Below, one piece after another: positions 37,671-47,638 of a stretch of DNA of 64,000 nucleotides; position 1 is the stretch's first letter; the number at the start of each line of letters is the position of its first letter. A program made the position numbers and the translations under genes. The stretch comes from an uncultured Pelagibacteraceae bacterium (GTDB lineage: Bacteria > Pseudomonadota > Alphaproteobacteria > Pelagibacterales > Pelagibacteraceae): assembly GCA_902570525.1 (NCBI GenBank), contig CACFYN010000003.1, positions 1 through 64,000 of the forward strand, read 5' to 3'. The notes beneath the pieces are model-generated. The model saw only the letters and a list, made by a program, of their open reading frames with translations, had not been told where the DNA came from and made no database searches.

Positions 37671-37979
37671 ATGCAAAAACAAAATATTAGAATTAAACTT
37701 AGGGCATACGATAACAAAGTTTTAGATCAATCAACTGAAGAAATAGTTAATACAGTTAAGAGAACGGGTGCGAATATAAAAGGGCCAATCCCATTACCAA
37801 CAAAAATTGAAAGATACACAGTATTAAGATCTCCCCACATAGATAAAAAAAGTAGAGAGCAATTTGAGACTAGAACCCATAAAAGATTAATTGATATTAT
37901 TGAACCAACACCACAAACAGTAGAAGCTTTAATGAAACTTGATTTAGCATCAGGTGTTGACGTGGAGATTAAAATTTAA
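37671..37979 (+). CDS. rpsJ: 30S ribosomal protein S10
   Basis: 102 residues. [16 protein letters not shown] at the N-terminus and [26 protein letters not shown] mid-protein are conserved S10/NusE segments. It is in the 30S head and also in antitermination complexes with NusB. First gene of the S10 block, directly behind fusA. Confidence 0.98.
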   Translation: MQKQNIRIKLRAYDNKVLDQSTEEIVNTVKRTGANIKGPIPLPTKIERYTVLRSPHIDKKSREQFETRTHKRLIDIIEPTPQTVEALMKLDLASGVDVEIKI

Positions 37980-37982
37980 TTT

Positions 37983-38693
37983 ATGAATGAAATAGGCTTA
38001 ATAGGAAAAAAAATTGGCATGACTAGAGAATTTTATAAAGCTGGTCAATCTGTGCCTGTAACAGTTTTAAAGATTGAAAAGGGTAGAGTTATAAATGTAA
38101 TTAATTCTGAGCAACGTGGATATAATGCAGTTCAGTTAGGTTTTGGAAAAATTAAAAATTCTAAGCTTTCAAAGGCTATGAAGGGTTTTTATTCAAAAAA
38201 AAATACCGAACCTAAAAAAAAATTGAAAGAATTCAGAGTTAAAAATATAGAAAACTTCAAACCAGGTAATGAGTTTGGACTGGAGATATTTCAGGATACT
38301 AAATTTGTTGATGTAAAATCAAGAACAATCGGAAAAGGTTTTGCTGGTGGTATGAAAAGACATAATTTTAGTGGTTTAAGAGCTACACACGGTGTATCTG
38401 TTTCTCACAGATCGCATGGATCAACTGGTCAAAGACAAGACCCTGGCAAAGTTTTTAAGGGTAAAAAAATGGCAGGTCACATGGGTGATAAAATAAGGAC
38501 TAAACAAAATATCGAAATTATTAAATCTGACATAGATAATAATTTGTTATTTTTAAAAGGTTCAATTCCTGGTTCAAAAAATACTGAAGTTTTGGTTAAA
38601 AAATCTATTAAAAATATTAAAAAACTTACAATTAAAGAAAAAATAGAAGTAATGGAAAAACTCAAAAAAGTTCCTGAAAAAAAGAAAAAGTAA
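37983..38693 (+). CDS. rplC: 50S ribosomal protein L3
   Basis: 236 residues. IGKKIGMTREF at the N-terminus and FAGGMKRHNFSGLRATHGVS (about 120-139) are L3 hallmarks. The C-terminus is a Lys-rich tail of about 30 residues. L3 helps nucleate 50S assembly and lines the approach to the peptidyl transferase centre. Confidence 0.98.
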   Translation: MNEIGLIGKKIGMTREFYKAGQSVPVTVLKIEKGRVINVINSEQRGYNAVQLGFGKIKNSKLSKAMKGFYSKKNTEPKKKLKEFRVKNIENFKPGNEFGLEIFQDTKFVDVKSRTIGKGFAGGMKRHNFSGLRATHGVSVSHRSHGSTGQRQDPGKVFKGKKMAGHMGDKIRTKQNIEIIKSDIDNNLLFLKGSIPGSKNTEVLVKKSIKNIKKLTIKEKIEVMEKLKKVPEKKKK

Positions 38694-38696
38694 AAA

Positions 38697-39320
38697 ATGA
38701 AAATAGAAAAAATTAGTCTAGATGGAAAAAAAAGTACAATTGAGGTATTAGACAAAATTGTATCTTCTAAAGTAAATAAAAAGTTGGTTAGCGGAGTTAT
38801 CTATAAAACAAATGCTAATTACAAAGGAAGAAAGGCAAAAACCAAACAAAAAAATGAAATTATTGGATCTACATCTAAAATTTATGCTCAAAAAGGCACA
38901 GGTAACGCAAGACATGCTAGCCGTAAAGCCCCAATTTTTGTTGGTGGTGGTGTAGCGCATGGTCCAAAAGGTGAGGCAAGTTATAAAGTAAGAAAAATTA
39001 ATAAAAGTGAAAAAAAATTAAGTGTTACTTCACTTATAACAGAAAAAAATAATAACAAAGATTTAATAATTTTTTCTGATTTTAAAGATAAAATTTTAAA
39101 AACTAAGGATATGAACAATTTATTAAATAAATTTAATGTACAAGACGCTTTAGTTATTTTAGATAAATCATCTAAGGAAAAAATAATTCGTTCTATTAAA
39201 AATATTCCAAATATTAAAGTTACAGACGTAAATCACTTTAGTTCTTATGACCTAATCAAATTTAATAAAATAATTTTTACTGAAACATCAATGAAAGAAT
39301 TGGAAAAAAAATATGCATAA
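38697..39320 (+). CDS. rplD: 50S ribosomal protein L4
   Basis: 207 residues. The extended loop near the exit tunnel is seen as QKGTGNARHASRKAPIFVGGG (split across about 64-84). L4 represses the S10 operon in enterobacteria; whether it does here is unknown. Its 3' end overlaps rplW by 8 nt. Confidence 0.97.
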   Translation: MKIEKISLDGKKSTIEVLDKIVSSKVNKKLVSGVIYKTNANYKGRKAKTKQKNEIIGSTSKIYAQKGTGNARHASRKAPIFVGGGVAHGPKGEASYKVRKINKSEKKLSVTSLITEKNNNKDLIIFSDFKDKILKTKDMNNLLNKFNVQDALVILDKSSKEKIIRSIKNIPNIKVTDVNHFSSYDLIKFNKIIFTETSMKELEKKYA

Positions 39321-39606
39321 AATTCATTTATATGACAAAATAATATCTCCTGTAGTTACAGAGAAATCAACTAATTTATCTGATCAAAATAAAATTGTAT
39401 TTAAAGTTCCTAATTCATCAAATAAAAATACAATCAAAAAAAGCATAGAAAAAATTTTTAAAGTTAATGTAACAAAAATTAATATTATAAATAAACAAAC
39501 TAGAAATAAAATTACAAGAGGAAGAAAAGTAAAAGTTATTGGGTATAAAAAAGCAATCATAACGTTAAAAAAAGGTCAAAGTATAGATTTAACAACAGGA
39601 ATTTAA
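39313..39606 (+). CDS. rplW: 50S ribosomal protein L23
   Basis: 97 residues. IISPVVTEKSTNL (about 10-22) and KVNVTKINIIN, followed by a basic loop (RNKITRGRKVKVIGYKKAI), define L23, the docking site for trigger factor and SRP at the tunnel exit. It overlaps rplD by 8 nt and precedes rplB by 3 nt. Confidence 0.97.
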   Translation: MHKIHLYDKIISPVVTEKSTNLSDQNKIVFKVPNSSNKNTIKKSIEKIFKVNVTKINIINKQTRNKITRGRKVKVIGYKKAIITLKKGQSIDLTTGI

Positions 39607-39609
39607 ATA

Positions 39610-40446
39610 ATGTCACTAAAATCATTTAAACCATATACAAAATCGACTAGAGGAACTATTTTAGTCGATAGAGCTAATTTGTGGAAAGGTAAACCTTTTA
39701 AACCTCTTACTTCTGTTAATAATGCTTCCAAAGGAAGAAATAATTTAGGTCGTATTACTTCTCGTAACCATGGTGGTGGTCATAAACACAAGTATCGTAA
39801 TATAGATTTTTATAGAAGAAAATTTAACTCAATCGGTGAAGTTGAGAGAATTGAGTATGATCCAAATAGATCTTGTCATATTATGTTAGTCAAATTCGAT
39901 GATGGAAAAAAATATTATTATCTAGCACCACAAAAAATTAAAGTTGGTGACAAAATACAAAATGGACAAAATATTGAAGTTAAAATTGGAAATTGTATGC
40001 CTTTACAAGAAATTCCTGTTGGAATTGAAATACATAATGTCGAATTACAACCGGGCGCTGGAGGTAAAATTGCAAGGTCTGCAGGAACATCCGTTAGTAT
40101 AGCAGGTATTGATGGTGATTATTCTCTAATAAAAATGACATCGGGAGAAGTAAGAAAAATAAACTCCAGATGTATGGCAACAATTGGAGTTTTATCAAAT
40201 CCAGACCAAAAAAATATAAAAATTGGTAAAGCTGGAAGATCTAGATGGTTGGGAATTAGACCTCATACGAGAGGTGTTGTTAAAAATCCAGTTGATCACC
40301 CTCATGGTGGAGGAGAGGGAAAATCTGCTGGTGGTAGACACCCTGTCTCTCCAACTGGACAGTCAGCCAAAGGTTTAAAAACTAGAGACAATAAAAGAAC
40401 AGATAAATTTATAGTTACAAGAAGAAAGGCTAAAAAAAATAGGTAA
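39610..40446 (+). CDS. rplB: 50S ribosomal protein L2
   Basis: 278 residues, full length. [17 protein letters not shown] (about 48-64), the C-terminal [19 protein letters not shown] (about 231-249) and the essential His of that segment are present. L2 is needed for subunit joining and peptidyl transferase activity. Confidence 0.98.
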   Translation: MSLKSFKPYTKSTRGTILVDRANLWKGKPFKPLTSVNNASKGRNNLGRITSRNHGGGHKHKYRNIDFYRRKFNSIGEVERIEYDPNRSCHIMLVKFDDGKKYYYLAPQKIKVGDKIQNGQNIEVKIGNCMPLQEIPVGIEIHNVELQPGAGGKIARSAGTSVSIAGIDGDYSLIKMTSGEVRKINSRCMATIGVLSNPDQKNIKIGKAGRSRWLGIRPHTRGVVKNPVDHPHGGGEGKSAGGRHPVSPTGQSAKGLKTRDNKRTDKFIVTRRKAKKNR

Positions 40447-40448
40447 AA

Positions 40449-40757
40449 ATGGCTAGATCAATTTGGAAAGGACCATTTGTTGAAGAAAGTGTTATCAAAA
40501 AAGTTGATAAGCAAAAAAATGAACCAAATAAAAAACCAATTAAAATCTGGTCAAGAAAATCAACAATTATACCTGATTTTGTGGGTATAAGTTTTTTAAT
40601 TTATAATGGTAAAAAATTTATTCCAATAACAGTTTCCGAGGATATGGTAGGTCATAAATTTGGTGAATTTGCACCGACTAGACAGTTTTTTGGTCATACA
40701 CCTGCAGATAAAAAAGCTAAAGAAGATGGTGGAGCAAAAACAGAGGATAAAAAATAA
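40449..40757 (+). CDS. rpsS: 30S ribosomal protein S19
   Basis: 102 residues. [31 protein letters not shown] and [16 protein letters not shown] match S19 in the 30S head. The last 15 or so residues (Lys/Glu/Asp-rich) extend beyond the usual C-terminus of about 92 residues. Confidence 0.97.
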   Translation: MARSIWKGPFVEESVIKKVDKQKNEPNKKPIKIWSRKSTIIPDFVGISFLIYNGKKFIPITVSEDMVGHKFGEFAPTRQFFGHTPADKKAKEDGGAKTEDKK

Positions 40758-40759
40758 TT

Positions 40760-41146
40760 ATGAGTAAAAATGATAATAAAAAATTAGTAAAATCTATAAA
40801 TAAAAACGTTAGATCGAGCACAAGAAAACTTAAGCCTATTTTGAAATCTATAGTTGGTAAAAAAGTAGGAATTGCAGTAAGGGACTTGTCGTTTTCGGAT
40901 AAAAGAATATCAAATGATGTTAAGAAGACCTTGTCTTCAGCTATAGCAAATGCTGAAAATAATTTTCAATTTGATATTGATAAACTGATTGTTAAGGAAG
41001 CATATTGTGGCAAGCAAGTAGTAATGAAGAGATTTAGAGCTAGAGCAAAAGGAAGAGCAGCACCAATCAAAAAACCATTTTCGAATTTAACAATCGTACT
41101 TTCGGAACTTAATAAAACAGAGGTAAAACATGGGACAAAAAGTTAA
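40760..41146 (+). CDS. rplV: 50S ribosomal protein L22
   Basis: 128 residues. The tunnel beta-hairpin and [22 protein letters not shown]-like C-terminal end (split near 94-115) identify L22. [17 protein letters not shown] in the N-terminal half is diverged from typical sequences but in register. It overlaps rpsC by 17 nt. Confidence 0.95.
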   Translation: MSKNDNKKLVKSINKNVRSSTRKLKPILKSIVGKKVGIAVRDLSFSDKRISNDVKKTLSSAIANAENNFQFDIDKLIVKEAYCGKQVVMKRFRARAKGRAAPIKKPFSNLTIVLSELNKTEVKHGTKS

Positions 41147-41789
41147 TCCGGTTGGTCTTAGATTAGGAATTAACAGAGGTTGGGATTCTGTTTGGTATGC
41201 AAAGAAAAAAGATTTCGGAAATTTTTTAATAGAGGATTTCAAAATTAGAGAATATATAAAAAAAAATGTTATTAATTCAGGAGTTTCAAAAGTGATGATT
41301 GAAAGAACATCCAAAAAATGTTTTGTAACAATTTATACATCAAGACCTGGTTTTGTTATTGGAAAAAAAGGTAGTGACATTGAAAAAATAAAAAATAAGC
41401 TTTCTGCTTTAACTAGTAATGAAGTTAATCTTAACATTAAAGAAGTAAAAAAACCTGAAACAAATAGTTACTTAGTTGCTGAAAATATAGCTCAACAATT
41501 AGTAAAAAGAGTTTCGTATAGAAGAGCAATGAAAAGATCTATGCAATCAGCTTTAAGATTAGGTGCAAAGGGTATAAAAGTTTCAATAAGTGGTAGACTA
41601 GGTGGAAACGAAATCGCCCGAACAGAGTGGTTGAGAGAAGGAAGTATACCATCCCACACATTAAGAGCTGATATAGATTATGCTGAAGCTGAAGCACTGA
41701 CAACTTACGGAATTATAGGTATAAAAGTTTGGATATATAAAGGAGAAATATTTTCAAAGGAATTTAGCCAAGAAACTAATAAGAAATAA
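41130..41789 (+). CDS. rpsC: 30S ribosomal protein S3
   Basis: 219 residues. [18 protein letters not shown] at the N-terminus, the KH domain ([17 protein letters not shown], about 71-87) and [14 protein letters not shown] (about 153-166) are diagnostic. S3 forms part of the mRNA entry helicase. Start overlaps rplV by 17 nt. Confidence 0.98.
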   Translation: MGQKVNPVGLRLGINRGWDSVWYAKKKDFGNFLIEDFKIREYIKKNVINSGVSKVMIERTSKKCFVTIYTSRPGFVIGKKGSDIEKIKNKLSALTSNEVNLNIKEVKKPETNSYLVAENIAQQLVKRVSYRRAMKRSMQSALRLGAKGIKVSISGRLGGNEIARTEWLREGSIPSHTLRADIDYAEAEALTTYGIIGIKVWIYKGEIFSKEFSQETNKK

Positions 41790-41791
41790 TT

Positions 41792-42202
41792 ATGCTACAA
41801 CCAACAAGAACAAAATTCAGAAAAGCCCATAAAGGTAGAATTCATGGTACTGCATCCAGATGTAATTTAATGAATTATGGTTCTTATGGTTTAAAAGCTA
41901 TGTCGCCTGACAGAGTAATATCAAAACAAATTGAGGCAGCAAGAGTTGCATTAACAAGACATATGAAAAGACAAGGCAGAGTATGGACAAGAATGTTCCC
42001 AAATATTCCAGTATCTAAAAAACCGACTGAGGTAAGAATGGGAAAAGGAAAGGGTTCACCAGAATTTTGGGCATGCAGAGTAAAACCAGGAAGAATTTTA
42101 TTTGAAATCGATGGAGTATCAGAACAGATTGCAAAAGAAGCCTTATATAAGGCATCTGCTAAATTACCAATTAAAACAAAATTTATAAAAAGATTTACAT
42201 AA
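41792..42202 (+). CDS. rplP: 50S ribosomal protein L16
   Basis: 136 residues. [16 protein letters not shown] and [20 protein letters not shown] (about 82-101) are L16 signatures, including the Arg (R82) hydroxylated by RoxA-type enzymes in some bacteria. Its stop shares a base with the rpmC start (TAATG). Confidence 0.98.
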   Translation: MLQPTRTKFRKAHKGRIHGTASRCNLMNYGSYGLKAMSPDRVISKQIEAARVALTRHMKRQGRVWTRMFPNIPVSKKPTEVRMGKGKGSPEFWACRVKPGRILFEIDGVSEQIAKEALYKASAKLPIKTKFIKRFT

Positions 42203-42393
42203 TGAAAAAAAAAGAAACAAAAAAAATGACAAAAGATCAGGCTTTAAAAGACTTAGATAAACTTAAAAAAGAATTATTTAATTTTAGGTTTCAAAAAATA
42301 AATGGACAGCTAACAAGTCCATCGAAGATTAACATTACAAAGAAAAATATTGCAAGATTAAAAACTTTAATTGACAGGAAAGCAAATGCCTAA
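42202..42393 (+). CDS. rpmC: 50S ribosomal protein L29
   Basis: 63 residues, two-helix L29: [20 protein letters not shown] (about 17-36), then [11 protein letters not shown]. It lies at the tunnel exit beside L23. Overlaps rplP by one base and rpsQ by 8 nt. Confidence 0.95.
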   Translation: MKKKETKKMTKDQALKDLDKLKKELFNFRFQKINGQLTSPSKINITKKNIARLKTLIDRKANA

Positions 42394-42622
42394 GAAAATT
42401 TTACATGGTGTGGTAGTAAATGATAAAGAAAATAAAACTATTAAAGTAATGATAGAAAGAAAGTATCAACATCCACTATTTAAAAAAGTTGTAAAAAGTA
42501 AAAAAAAATATAGTGCGCACGATGAAGATAATAAATTTAAAGTAGGTGACAAAGTTTCAATTATTGAATCTAGACCATACTCAAAAAACAAAAAATTCGA
42601 AGTATTAAAGGAAAAACAATGA
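42386..42622 (+). CDS. rpsQ: 30S ribosomal protein S17
   Basis: 78 residues from the ATG at 42386; a TTG at 42371 lies deeper in rpmC and is less likely. [20 protein letters not shown] and [23 protein letters not shown] (in two parts) are S17 OB-fold segments. Overlaps rpmC by 8 nt and rplN by 4 nt. Confidence 0.96.
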   Translation: MPKKILHGVVVNDKENKTIKVMIERKYQHPLFKKVVKSKKKYSAHDEDNKFKVGDKVSIIESRPYSKNKKFEVLKEKQ

Positions 42623-42987
42623 TTCAAATCCAGACAGAACTACAAGTTGCAGATAATACAGGGGCTAAAAGAATAGAGTGTATTAAGGTTCTTGGAGGTT
42701 CAAAAAGAAGATATGCAAGTATAGGAGATACTATAGTAATTGCAGTCAAAGAGGCAATACCGAAAGGTAAAGTTAAAAAAGGCTCAGTTCATAAGGCTGT
42801 AGTAGTAAGAGTTAAGAAAGGTATTCACAGAGAAGATGGATCAAAAGTTAAATTTGATAATAACGCAGCAGTTTTAGTAGATGAAAAAGGTGAACCAGTT
42901 GGTACTAGGATATTTGGACCTGTCACAAGAGAGTTAAGAAGCAGAGGTCAGATGAAAATAATCTCATTAGCACCTGAGGTATTATAA
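42619..42987 (+). CDS. rplN: 50S ribosomal protein L14
   Basis: 122 residues. [39 protein letters not shown] and [11 protein letters not shown] are highly conserved L14 segments. It contacts S12 and h14 across the subunit interface. ATGA overlap with rpsQ and one-base overlap with rplX. Confidence 0.98.
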   Translation: MIQIQTELQVADNTGAKRIECIKVLGGSKRRYASIGDTIVIAVKEAIPKGKVKKGSVHKAVVVRVKKGIHREDGSKVKFDNNAAVLVDEKGEPVGTRIFGPVTRELRSRGQMKIISLAPEVL

Positions 42988-43238
42988 TGACTATTAAAAA
43001 AGGAAATAAAGTTAAAGTATTAGTTGGTAAAGATAAAAATAAAGAAGGTGAAATTATAGAAATTGATAGATCAAAATTTAGGGCAAAAGTTAAAGGATTA
43101 AATATTATTAAAAAACATGTAAAAACTACAAAGGAAAAAAAAGGTGGAATTTTTGATAAAGAAAATTTTATTAATCTATCAAACCTTATGATTGTAAACG
43201 CTGATAAAAATCAGAAAAAAGAAAAGAGTAAAAAATGA
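42987..43238 (+). CDS. rplX: 50S ribosomal protein L24 (short)
   Basis: 83 residues, about 20 shorter than the common length of around 104. The KOW motif ([19 protein letters not shown], about 4-22) and [12 protein letters not shown] are present. The shortening falls in the C-terminal zone. L24 starts 50S assembly. Overlaps rplN by one base and rplE by 4. Confidence 0.93.
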   Translation: MTIKKGNKVKVLVGKDKNKEGEIIEIDRSKFRAKVKGLNIIKKHVKTTKEKKGGIFDKENFINLSNLMIVNADKNQKKEKSKK

Positions 43239-43789
43239 CGCCAAGACTAAAAGAGTTATATAAAAAAGAGATCCAAATTAATTTAAAAGATAAATTTGGG
43301 TTAAAAAATTTATTAATGGCACCTAGAATTAAAAAAGTTGTTTTAAATATGGGTTTAGGTATCGATGGTAATGATGCTAAAACTATCAAATCATGTGAAG
43401 AAGATTTATCTAAAATAGCAGGTCAAATGCCTGTCAAAACAAAATTTAAAAAATCAATTTCAAACTTTAAAACTAGAAAAAATACTAACGCAGGGCTTAA
43501 AGTAACTCTAAGAAAAGATAAAATGTATGAGTTTATTGATAGATTAGTAAACATAGCTCTTCCAAGAATAAAAGACTTTAGAGGTTTGTCACTTAAAGGT
43601 TTTGATAAATTTGGAAATTATTCATTTGGAGTAAAAGAACACATTATTTTTCCTGAGGTAAACTTTGATAAAGTAGAAAAGATAAGAGGATTAGATATTA
43701 CAATTATTATGTCTTCGTTAAACAAAGATCATAGTCTTGAATTACTAAGAAAATTAAATTTTCCATTTAATGAAGAGAGGAATAATTAA
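43235..43789 (+). CDS. rplE: 50S ribosomal protein L5
   Basis: 184 residues. [15 protein letters not shown] (about 28-42), [15 protein letters not shown] and [21 protein letters not shown] (two parts near 109-129) define L5, which binds 5S rRNA and the P-site tRNA elbow. ATGA overlap with rplX. Confidence 0.98.
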   Translation: MTPRLKELYKKEIQINLKDKFGLKNLLMAPRIKKVVLNMGLGIDGNDAKTIKSCEEDLSKIAGQMPVKTKFKKSISNFKTRKNTNAGLKVTLRKDKMYEFIDRLVNIALPRIKDFRGLSLKGFDKFGNYSFGVKEHIIFPEVNFDKVEKIRGLDITIIMSSLNKDHSLELLRKLNFPFNEERNN

Positions 43790-43791
43790 AT

Positions 43792-44097
43792 ATGGCTAAA
43801 CTAAGTGCAATTAATAAGAATAATAGAAGAATGAAATTGTCTAATAAATATTATTCTAAAAGAAAAAAACTGAAAAAAATAATAATGAATAAGAAGCTTC
43901 CATTAGAAGAAAGATTTAAGGCACAACAAAAACTCTCTAAGTTGCCAAGAAACTCAGCGAAAACTAGAGTTATGAATAGATGTCAAATTACTGGAAGACC
44001 ACACGGTGTATATAGAAAACTTAAAATATCAAGAATTGCTCTAAGAAAATTAAGTCTAGAGGGTAAAATTCCTGGGATGATAAAATCAAGCTGGTAA
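43792..44097 (+). CDS. rpsN: 30S ribosomal protein S14 (zinc-free long form)
   Basis: 101 residues, the long S14 without the CxxC-CxxC zinc motif. [22 protein letters not shown] (split near 51-72) and the terminal [11 protein letters not shown] are conserved. Zinc-free S14 saves zinc, fitting a zinc-scarce ocean habitat, although it is also the common proteobacterial form. Confidence 0.97.
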   Translation: MAKLSAINKNNRRMKLSNKYYSKRKKLKKIIMNKKLPLEERFKAQQKLSKLPRNSAKTRVMNRCQITGRPHGVYRKLKISRIALRKLSLEGKIPGMIKSSW

Positions 44098-44110
44098 GAG
44101 AGGAGAGATT

Positions 44111-44506
44111 ATGAGTTTAAGCGACCCAATAGGAGATATGTTAGCGAGAATAAAGAATGCTCAAATGAGAAGTCAGAAAAAAGTTGAGCTTCCATCATCG
44201 AAATTCAAATGTAAAATTGCTGAAGTTCTGAAGGATGAGGGTTTCATAGTAAATTTTGAGACAACTGAAATTTCAGATAAACCTATTTTGGTAATAGAAC
44301 TAAAGTACAATTTAGGTAATCCTGTTATAAACACAATTGAAAGAGTTTCCAAACCTGGAAGAAGAATTTTTTCAAGTGCGGAAAGTTTGCCAAAAATAAA
44401 TAATGGACTTGGTATCGCCATTGTATCAACTCCCAAAGGTGTGATGACAGATGTAAATGCAAGAAAACAAAAAGTTGGCGGAGAAATAATTTGTAAGGTA
44501 TTTTAA
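44111..44506 (+). CDS. rpsH: 30S ribosomal protein S8
   Basis: 131 residues. DPIGDMLARIKNAQMR at the N-terminus and STPKGVMTDVNARKQKVGGE (about 105-124) are S8 signatures. S8 is the spc operon feedback repressor in E. coli. GAGGAGAG before the ATG is a strong RBS. One-base overlap with rplF. Confidence 0.98.
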   Translation: MSLSDPIGDMLARIKNAQMRSQKKVELPSSKFKCKIAEVLKDEGFIVNFETTEISDKPILVIELKYNLGNPVINTIERVSKPGRRIFSSAESLPKINNGLGIAIVSTPKGVMTDVNARKQKVGGEIICKVF

Positions 44507-45045
44507 TGTCGAAGATTGGTAAAATAAATATTTCAATTCCTGAAAAAGTTAAAGTCGCTTTATCTGGCAATATGATAAATGTGGAAGGACCATTCGGAAA
44601 GAAAACATTGCCAATTGATATAGATAATTTTGATCTAATAATAAATGAAGGCAAAGAGATATCCTTAAAACCAAAAAAAATAGATCAAAATTCAAAAAGA
44701 TTGTGGGGAATGAATAGAAGTCTGATTAATAATGCAATTATAGGTGCAGATAAAGGATATGAAAAAATTTTAGAACTAGTAGGAGTTGGATTCAGAGCAG
44801 CAATGAAAGGTAAACAATTAAACCTACAATTAGGCTTCAGTCATGATATAAATTTTGATATTCCAGAAAGCATAAAAATAGTTGTAGAAAAACAAACCAC
44901 AATTAAAATTACTGGCATCGATAAACAAGAAGTAGGAATGATAGCATCAAAGATTAAGTCACTAAGACCACCTGAGCCTTATAAAGGAAAAGGAATAAAA
45001 GAGAAAGGTCAGTACATATTAAGAAAAGAAGGAAAGAAAAAATAA
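44506..45045 (+). CDS. rplF: 50S ribosomal protein L6
   Basis: 179 residues with two repeated domains. [14 protein letters not shown] near 25 and the C-terminal [19 protein letters not shown] (about 149-167) are diagnostic. It lies near the sarcin-ricin loop. One-base overlaps with rpsH and rplR. Confidence 0.98.
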   Translation: MSKIGKINISIPEKVKVALSGNMINVEGPFGKKTLPIDIDNFDLIINEGKEISLKPKKIDQNSKRLWGMNRSLINNAIIGADKGYEKILELVGVGFRAAMKGKQLNLQLGFSHDINFDIPESIKIVVEKQTTIKITGIDKQEVGMIASKIKSLRPPEPYKGKGIKEKGQYILRKEGKKK

Positions 45046-45398
45046 TGAAGCTAACATCAACAATTAGAAGAAGATTTCGTATTAGGAATAAATTAAAAAA
45101 AGTTTCTGACAAAGATAGACTAAGATTAAGTATATCTAGATCAACTAAAAATATTTCTGCACAAATTATAGATGATATTAAGCAGGTAACAATCATATCT
45201 GCCTCATCTAATGAAAAAGATTTAAAAGGTCTTAAAAAAAATAAGTCTGAAATTTCATCTCTTGTTGCTGAAAAACTTGCAAAAAAAGCAGTAGATAAAA
45301 AAATTACAAAAATCTATTTTGATAGAGGTATATATAAGTACCATGGAAGAGTAAAAATTTTTGCTGATACTTTAAGAAAAAATGGAATGAAATTTTAA
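45045..45398 (+). CDS. rplR: 50S ribosomal protein L18
   Basis: 117 residues. [20 protein letters not shown] at the N-terminus binds 5S r[23 protein letters not shown] (about 93-112) is the conserved end. Works with L5 in the central protuberance. Confidence 0.97.
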   Translation: MKLTSTIRRRFRIRNKLKKVSDKDRLRLSISRSTKNISAQIIDDIKQVTIISASSNEKDLKGLKKNKSEISSLVAEKLAKKAVDKKITKIYFDRGIYKYHGRVKIFADTLRKNGMKF

Positions 45399-45400
45399 TT

Positions 45401-45901
45401 ATGGATAAAAATAACGAATATATTGAAAAATTAGTTCATATTAATCGAATAACAAAAGTTGTTAAAGGGGGTAGAAGATTTGGTTTTTCTGCTCTAGTTG
45501 TGGTTGGAAATCAAAATGGTAAGATAGGAGTAGCTCACGCTAAGGCGAAACAGGTCCCTGATGCTATTAAAAAAGCAAACGACTTAGCTAAAAGAAAATT
45601 AATACAGATACCTCTAAGAGAGGGGAGAACGATCCACCATGATATATTTGGTAAAGATGGCGCAGGAAAAATAAAATTAAGAGCAGCACCAAAAGGAACA
45701 GGAATTATTGCAGGAGGACCTGTTAGAGCTGTATGCGAAGTTTTAGGAATAAAAGATATAGTTGCCAAATCACTTGGCACCGCTAACCCCCACAATGTGA
45801 TAAGAGCATGTATGAAAGCACTTTTAAAACAAACATCACCAAAACAAATATCTAATATTAGAAATAAAAAAATTTCGGAGGTAATAGAAAAAAGAGGTTA
45901 A
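45401..45901 (+). CDS. rpsE: 30S ribosomal protein S5
   Basis: 166 residues. [20 protein letters not shown] (about 13-32), then [20 protein letters not shown] (split near 104-123) and [11 protein letters not shown] are S5 hallmarks. It supports decoding fidelity. rplO starts 1 nt after its stop, so the rpmD (L30) gene normally found here is absent. Confidence 0.98.
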   Translation: MDKNNEYIEKLVHINRITKVVKGGRRFGFSALVVVGNQNGKIGVAHAKAKQVPDAIKKANDLAKRKLIQIPLREGRTIHHDIFGKDGAGKIKLRAAPKGTGIIAGGPVRAVCEVLGIKDIVAKSLGTANPHNVIRACMKALLKQTSPKQISNIRNKKISEVIEKRG

Positions 45902-45902
45902 A

Positions 45903-46358
45903 ATGAATTTAAATTCTACAAGCATAATAAAAGAAAAAAAAATAAGGCCAGGAAGAGGAATAGGATCTGGCAAAGGTAAAACTTCAGGAAGGGGTCATAA
46001 GGGTCAAAAATCAAGAAGAGGTGTCGCAATAAAAAGTTTTGAAGGTGGACAAATGCCCTTATATAGAAGACTTCCTAAAAGAGGCTTTAATCCCATAAAG
46101 GATACAAAGATTGTAAAATTAAATTTGAGCAAAATTCAGTCTATGATTGATAAAAAAAAAATTAAAGAAACTGATAAAATAAATGTAGATTTACTCAAAA
46201 AACTTAAAATTTTAAATAAAAAAACAAAAAAAATTAAAATTTTAGGTAATGGAGAATTAAAAAATAAAGTCACAATGGAGGTTGACTACATTTCAAATTC
46301 AGTAAAAGAAAAATTGTCTAAAAATGGAAGTACTATTAAATTAATAAATAGTAAATGA
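45903..46358 (+). CDS. rplO: 50S ribosomal protein L15
   Basis: 151 residues. GRGIGSGKGKTSGRGHKGQK (about 18-37) and FEGGQMPLYRRLPKRGF (about 47-63) are conserved. ATGA overlap with secY. Directly preceded by rpsE rather than rpmD. Confidence 0.97.
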   Translation: MNLNSTSIIKEKKIRPGRGIGSGKGKTSGRGHKGQKSRRGVAIKSFEGGQMPLYRRLPKRGFNPIKDTKIVKLNLSKIQSMIDKKKIKETDKINVDLLKKLKILNKKTKKIKILGNGELKNKVTMEVDYISNSVKEKLSKNGSTIKLINSK

Positions 46359-47635
46359 GCTCAATATCACATTCCAACGACCTAAAAAATAGAATTTTAT
46401 TTACCATATTTATTCTTGCAATTTATAGACTAGGAACTTTTGTGCCCTTGCCTGGAATAGATCCTGAACAATTAAAGATCATGATGGAAGGAAATCAGCA
46501 AGGACTTTTAGGGATGTTTAATGTTTTTGCTGGTGGAGCAGTCAGCAGAATGGCTATTTTTGCATTAGGCATAATGCCATATATTTCATCATCAATTATT
46601 GTTCAACTTCTTACAGGTGTCTCCGAATATTTTAAAAATTTAAAAAACCAGGGAGAAATTGGCAGAAAAAAAATTACCCAAATAACAAGATACGGTACTG
46701 TTTTATTAGGTACCGTTCAAGGTTATGGTCTAGCTGTAGGTTTAGAGTCGTCGGCTAATCTAGTTATTAATCCTGGTATGTTTTTTAAAATATCAACAGT
46801 TACAACAATAGTTGCAGGAACTATATTTTTAATGTGGTTGGGAGAACAAATTACACAGCGAGGGATTGGAAATGGTATCTCATTGATAATATTCTCAGGT
46901 ATTGTTGCAGAAATTCCTAGAGCTTTAGTAACAACCTTTGAATTAGGAAAGACCGGTGCAATATCTGGGTTAATGATTTTTTTTATTATTGTTTTATTAA
47001 TAGCAACAATAATGTTTATTGTTTTTATGGAAAGAGCATTAAGAAAAATTCTTATAAATTATCCTAAAAGACAAATGGGAAATAAAATGTATGGTGGAGA
47101 CTCTTCTCATTTGCCTTTAAAAATTAATTCAGCTGGCGTTATTCCTGCAATATTTGCATCTGCACTACTACTATTACCAGTTACATTTTCAAATTTCAAT
47201 TTTTCAAGTAACGAAACATTTTTAAATATTTCCTCTTTTTTTACACAGGGACAACCTTTGTATATGCTCTTATATGCTAGTGGGATTATTTTTTTTACTT
47301 TCTTTTATACATCCATAGTCTTTAATCCAAACGAAACTGCAGAGAATTTAAGAAAATATGGTGGATTTATACCTGGAATAAGACCTGGTGAGAGCACAGC
47401 AATTTACATAGATAATATTTTAACTAAACTGACGACCATAGGAGCATTGTACTTAACTTTAGTATGTTTAATGCCTGAATTTTTGATTGCAAACTATCCT
47501 ATTCCTTTTTATTTAGGCGGAACATCAATTTTAATAGTTGTGGTTGTAGCTATTGATACAGTAACTCAGATTCAAACTAGATTAATGAGCTCACAGTACG
47601 AGCAACTGATAAAAAAAACTAAATTTGGAAAATAG
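46355..47635 (+). CDS. secY: preprotein translocase subunit SecY
   Basis: 426 residues, ten-helix channel protein. YRLGTFVPLPGID near 24, the plug/TM2 region (FAGGAVSRMAIFALGIMPYI in parts near 58-77), KINSAGVIPAIFASALL near 247 and RPGESTAIYIDNILTKLTTIGA (near 335) identify SecY. It pairs with SecE at 23536. ATGA overlap with rplO; adk follows after 3 nt. Confidence 0.98.
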   Translation: MSSISHSNDLKNRILFTIFILAIYRLGTFVPLPGIDPEQLKIMMEGNQQGLLGMFNVFAGGAVSRMAIFALGIMPYISSSIIVQLLTGVSEYFKNLKNQGEIGRKKITQITRYGTVLLGTVQGYGLAVGLESSANLVINPGMFFKISTVTTIVAGTIFLMWLGEQITQRGIGNGISLIIFSGIVAEIPRALVTTFELGKTGAISGLMIFFIIVLLIATIMFIVFMERALRKILINYPKRQMGNKMYGGDSSHLPLKINSAGVIPAIFASALLLLPVTFSNFNFSSNETFLNISSFFTQGQPLYMLLYASGIIFFTFFYTSIVFNPNETAENLRKYGGFIPGIRPGESTAIYIDNILTKLTTIGALYLTLVCLMPEFLIANYPIPFYLGGTSILIVVVVAIDTVTQIQTRLMSSQYEQLIKKTKFGK

Positions 47636-47638
47636 CTA

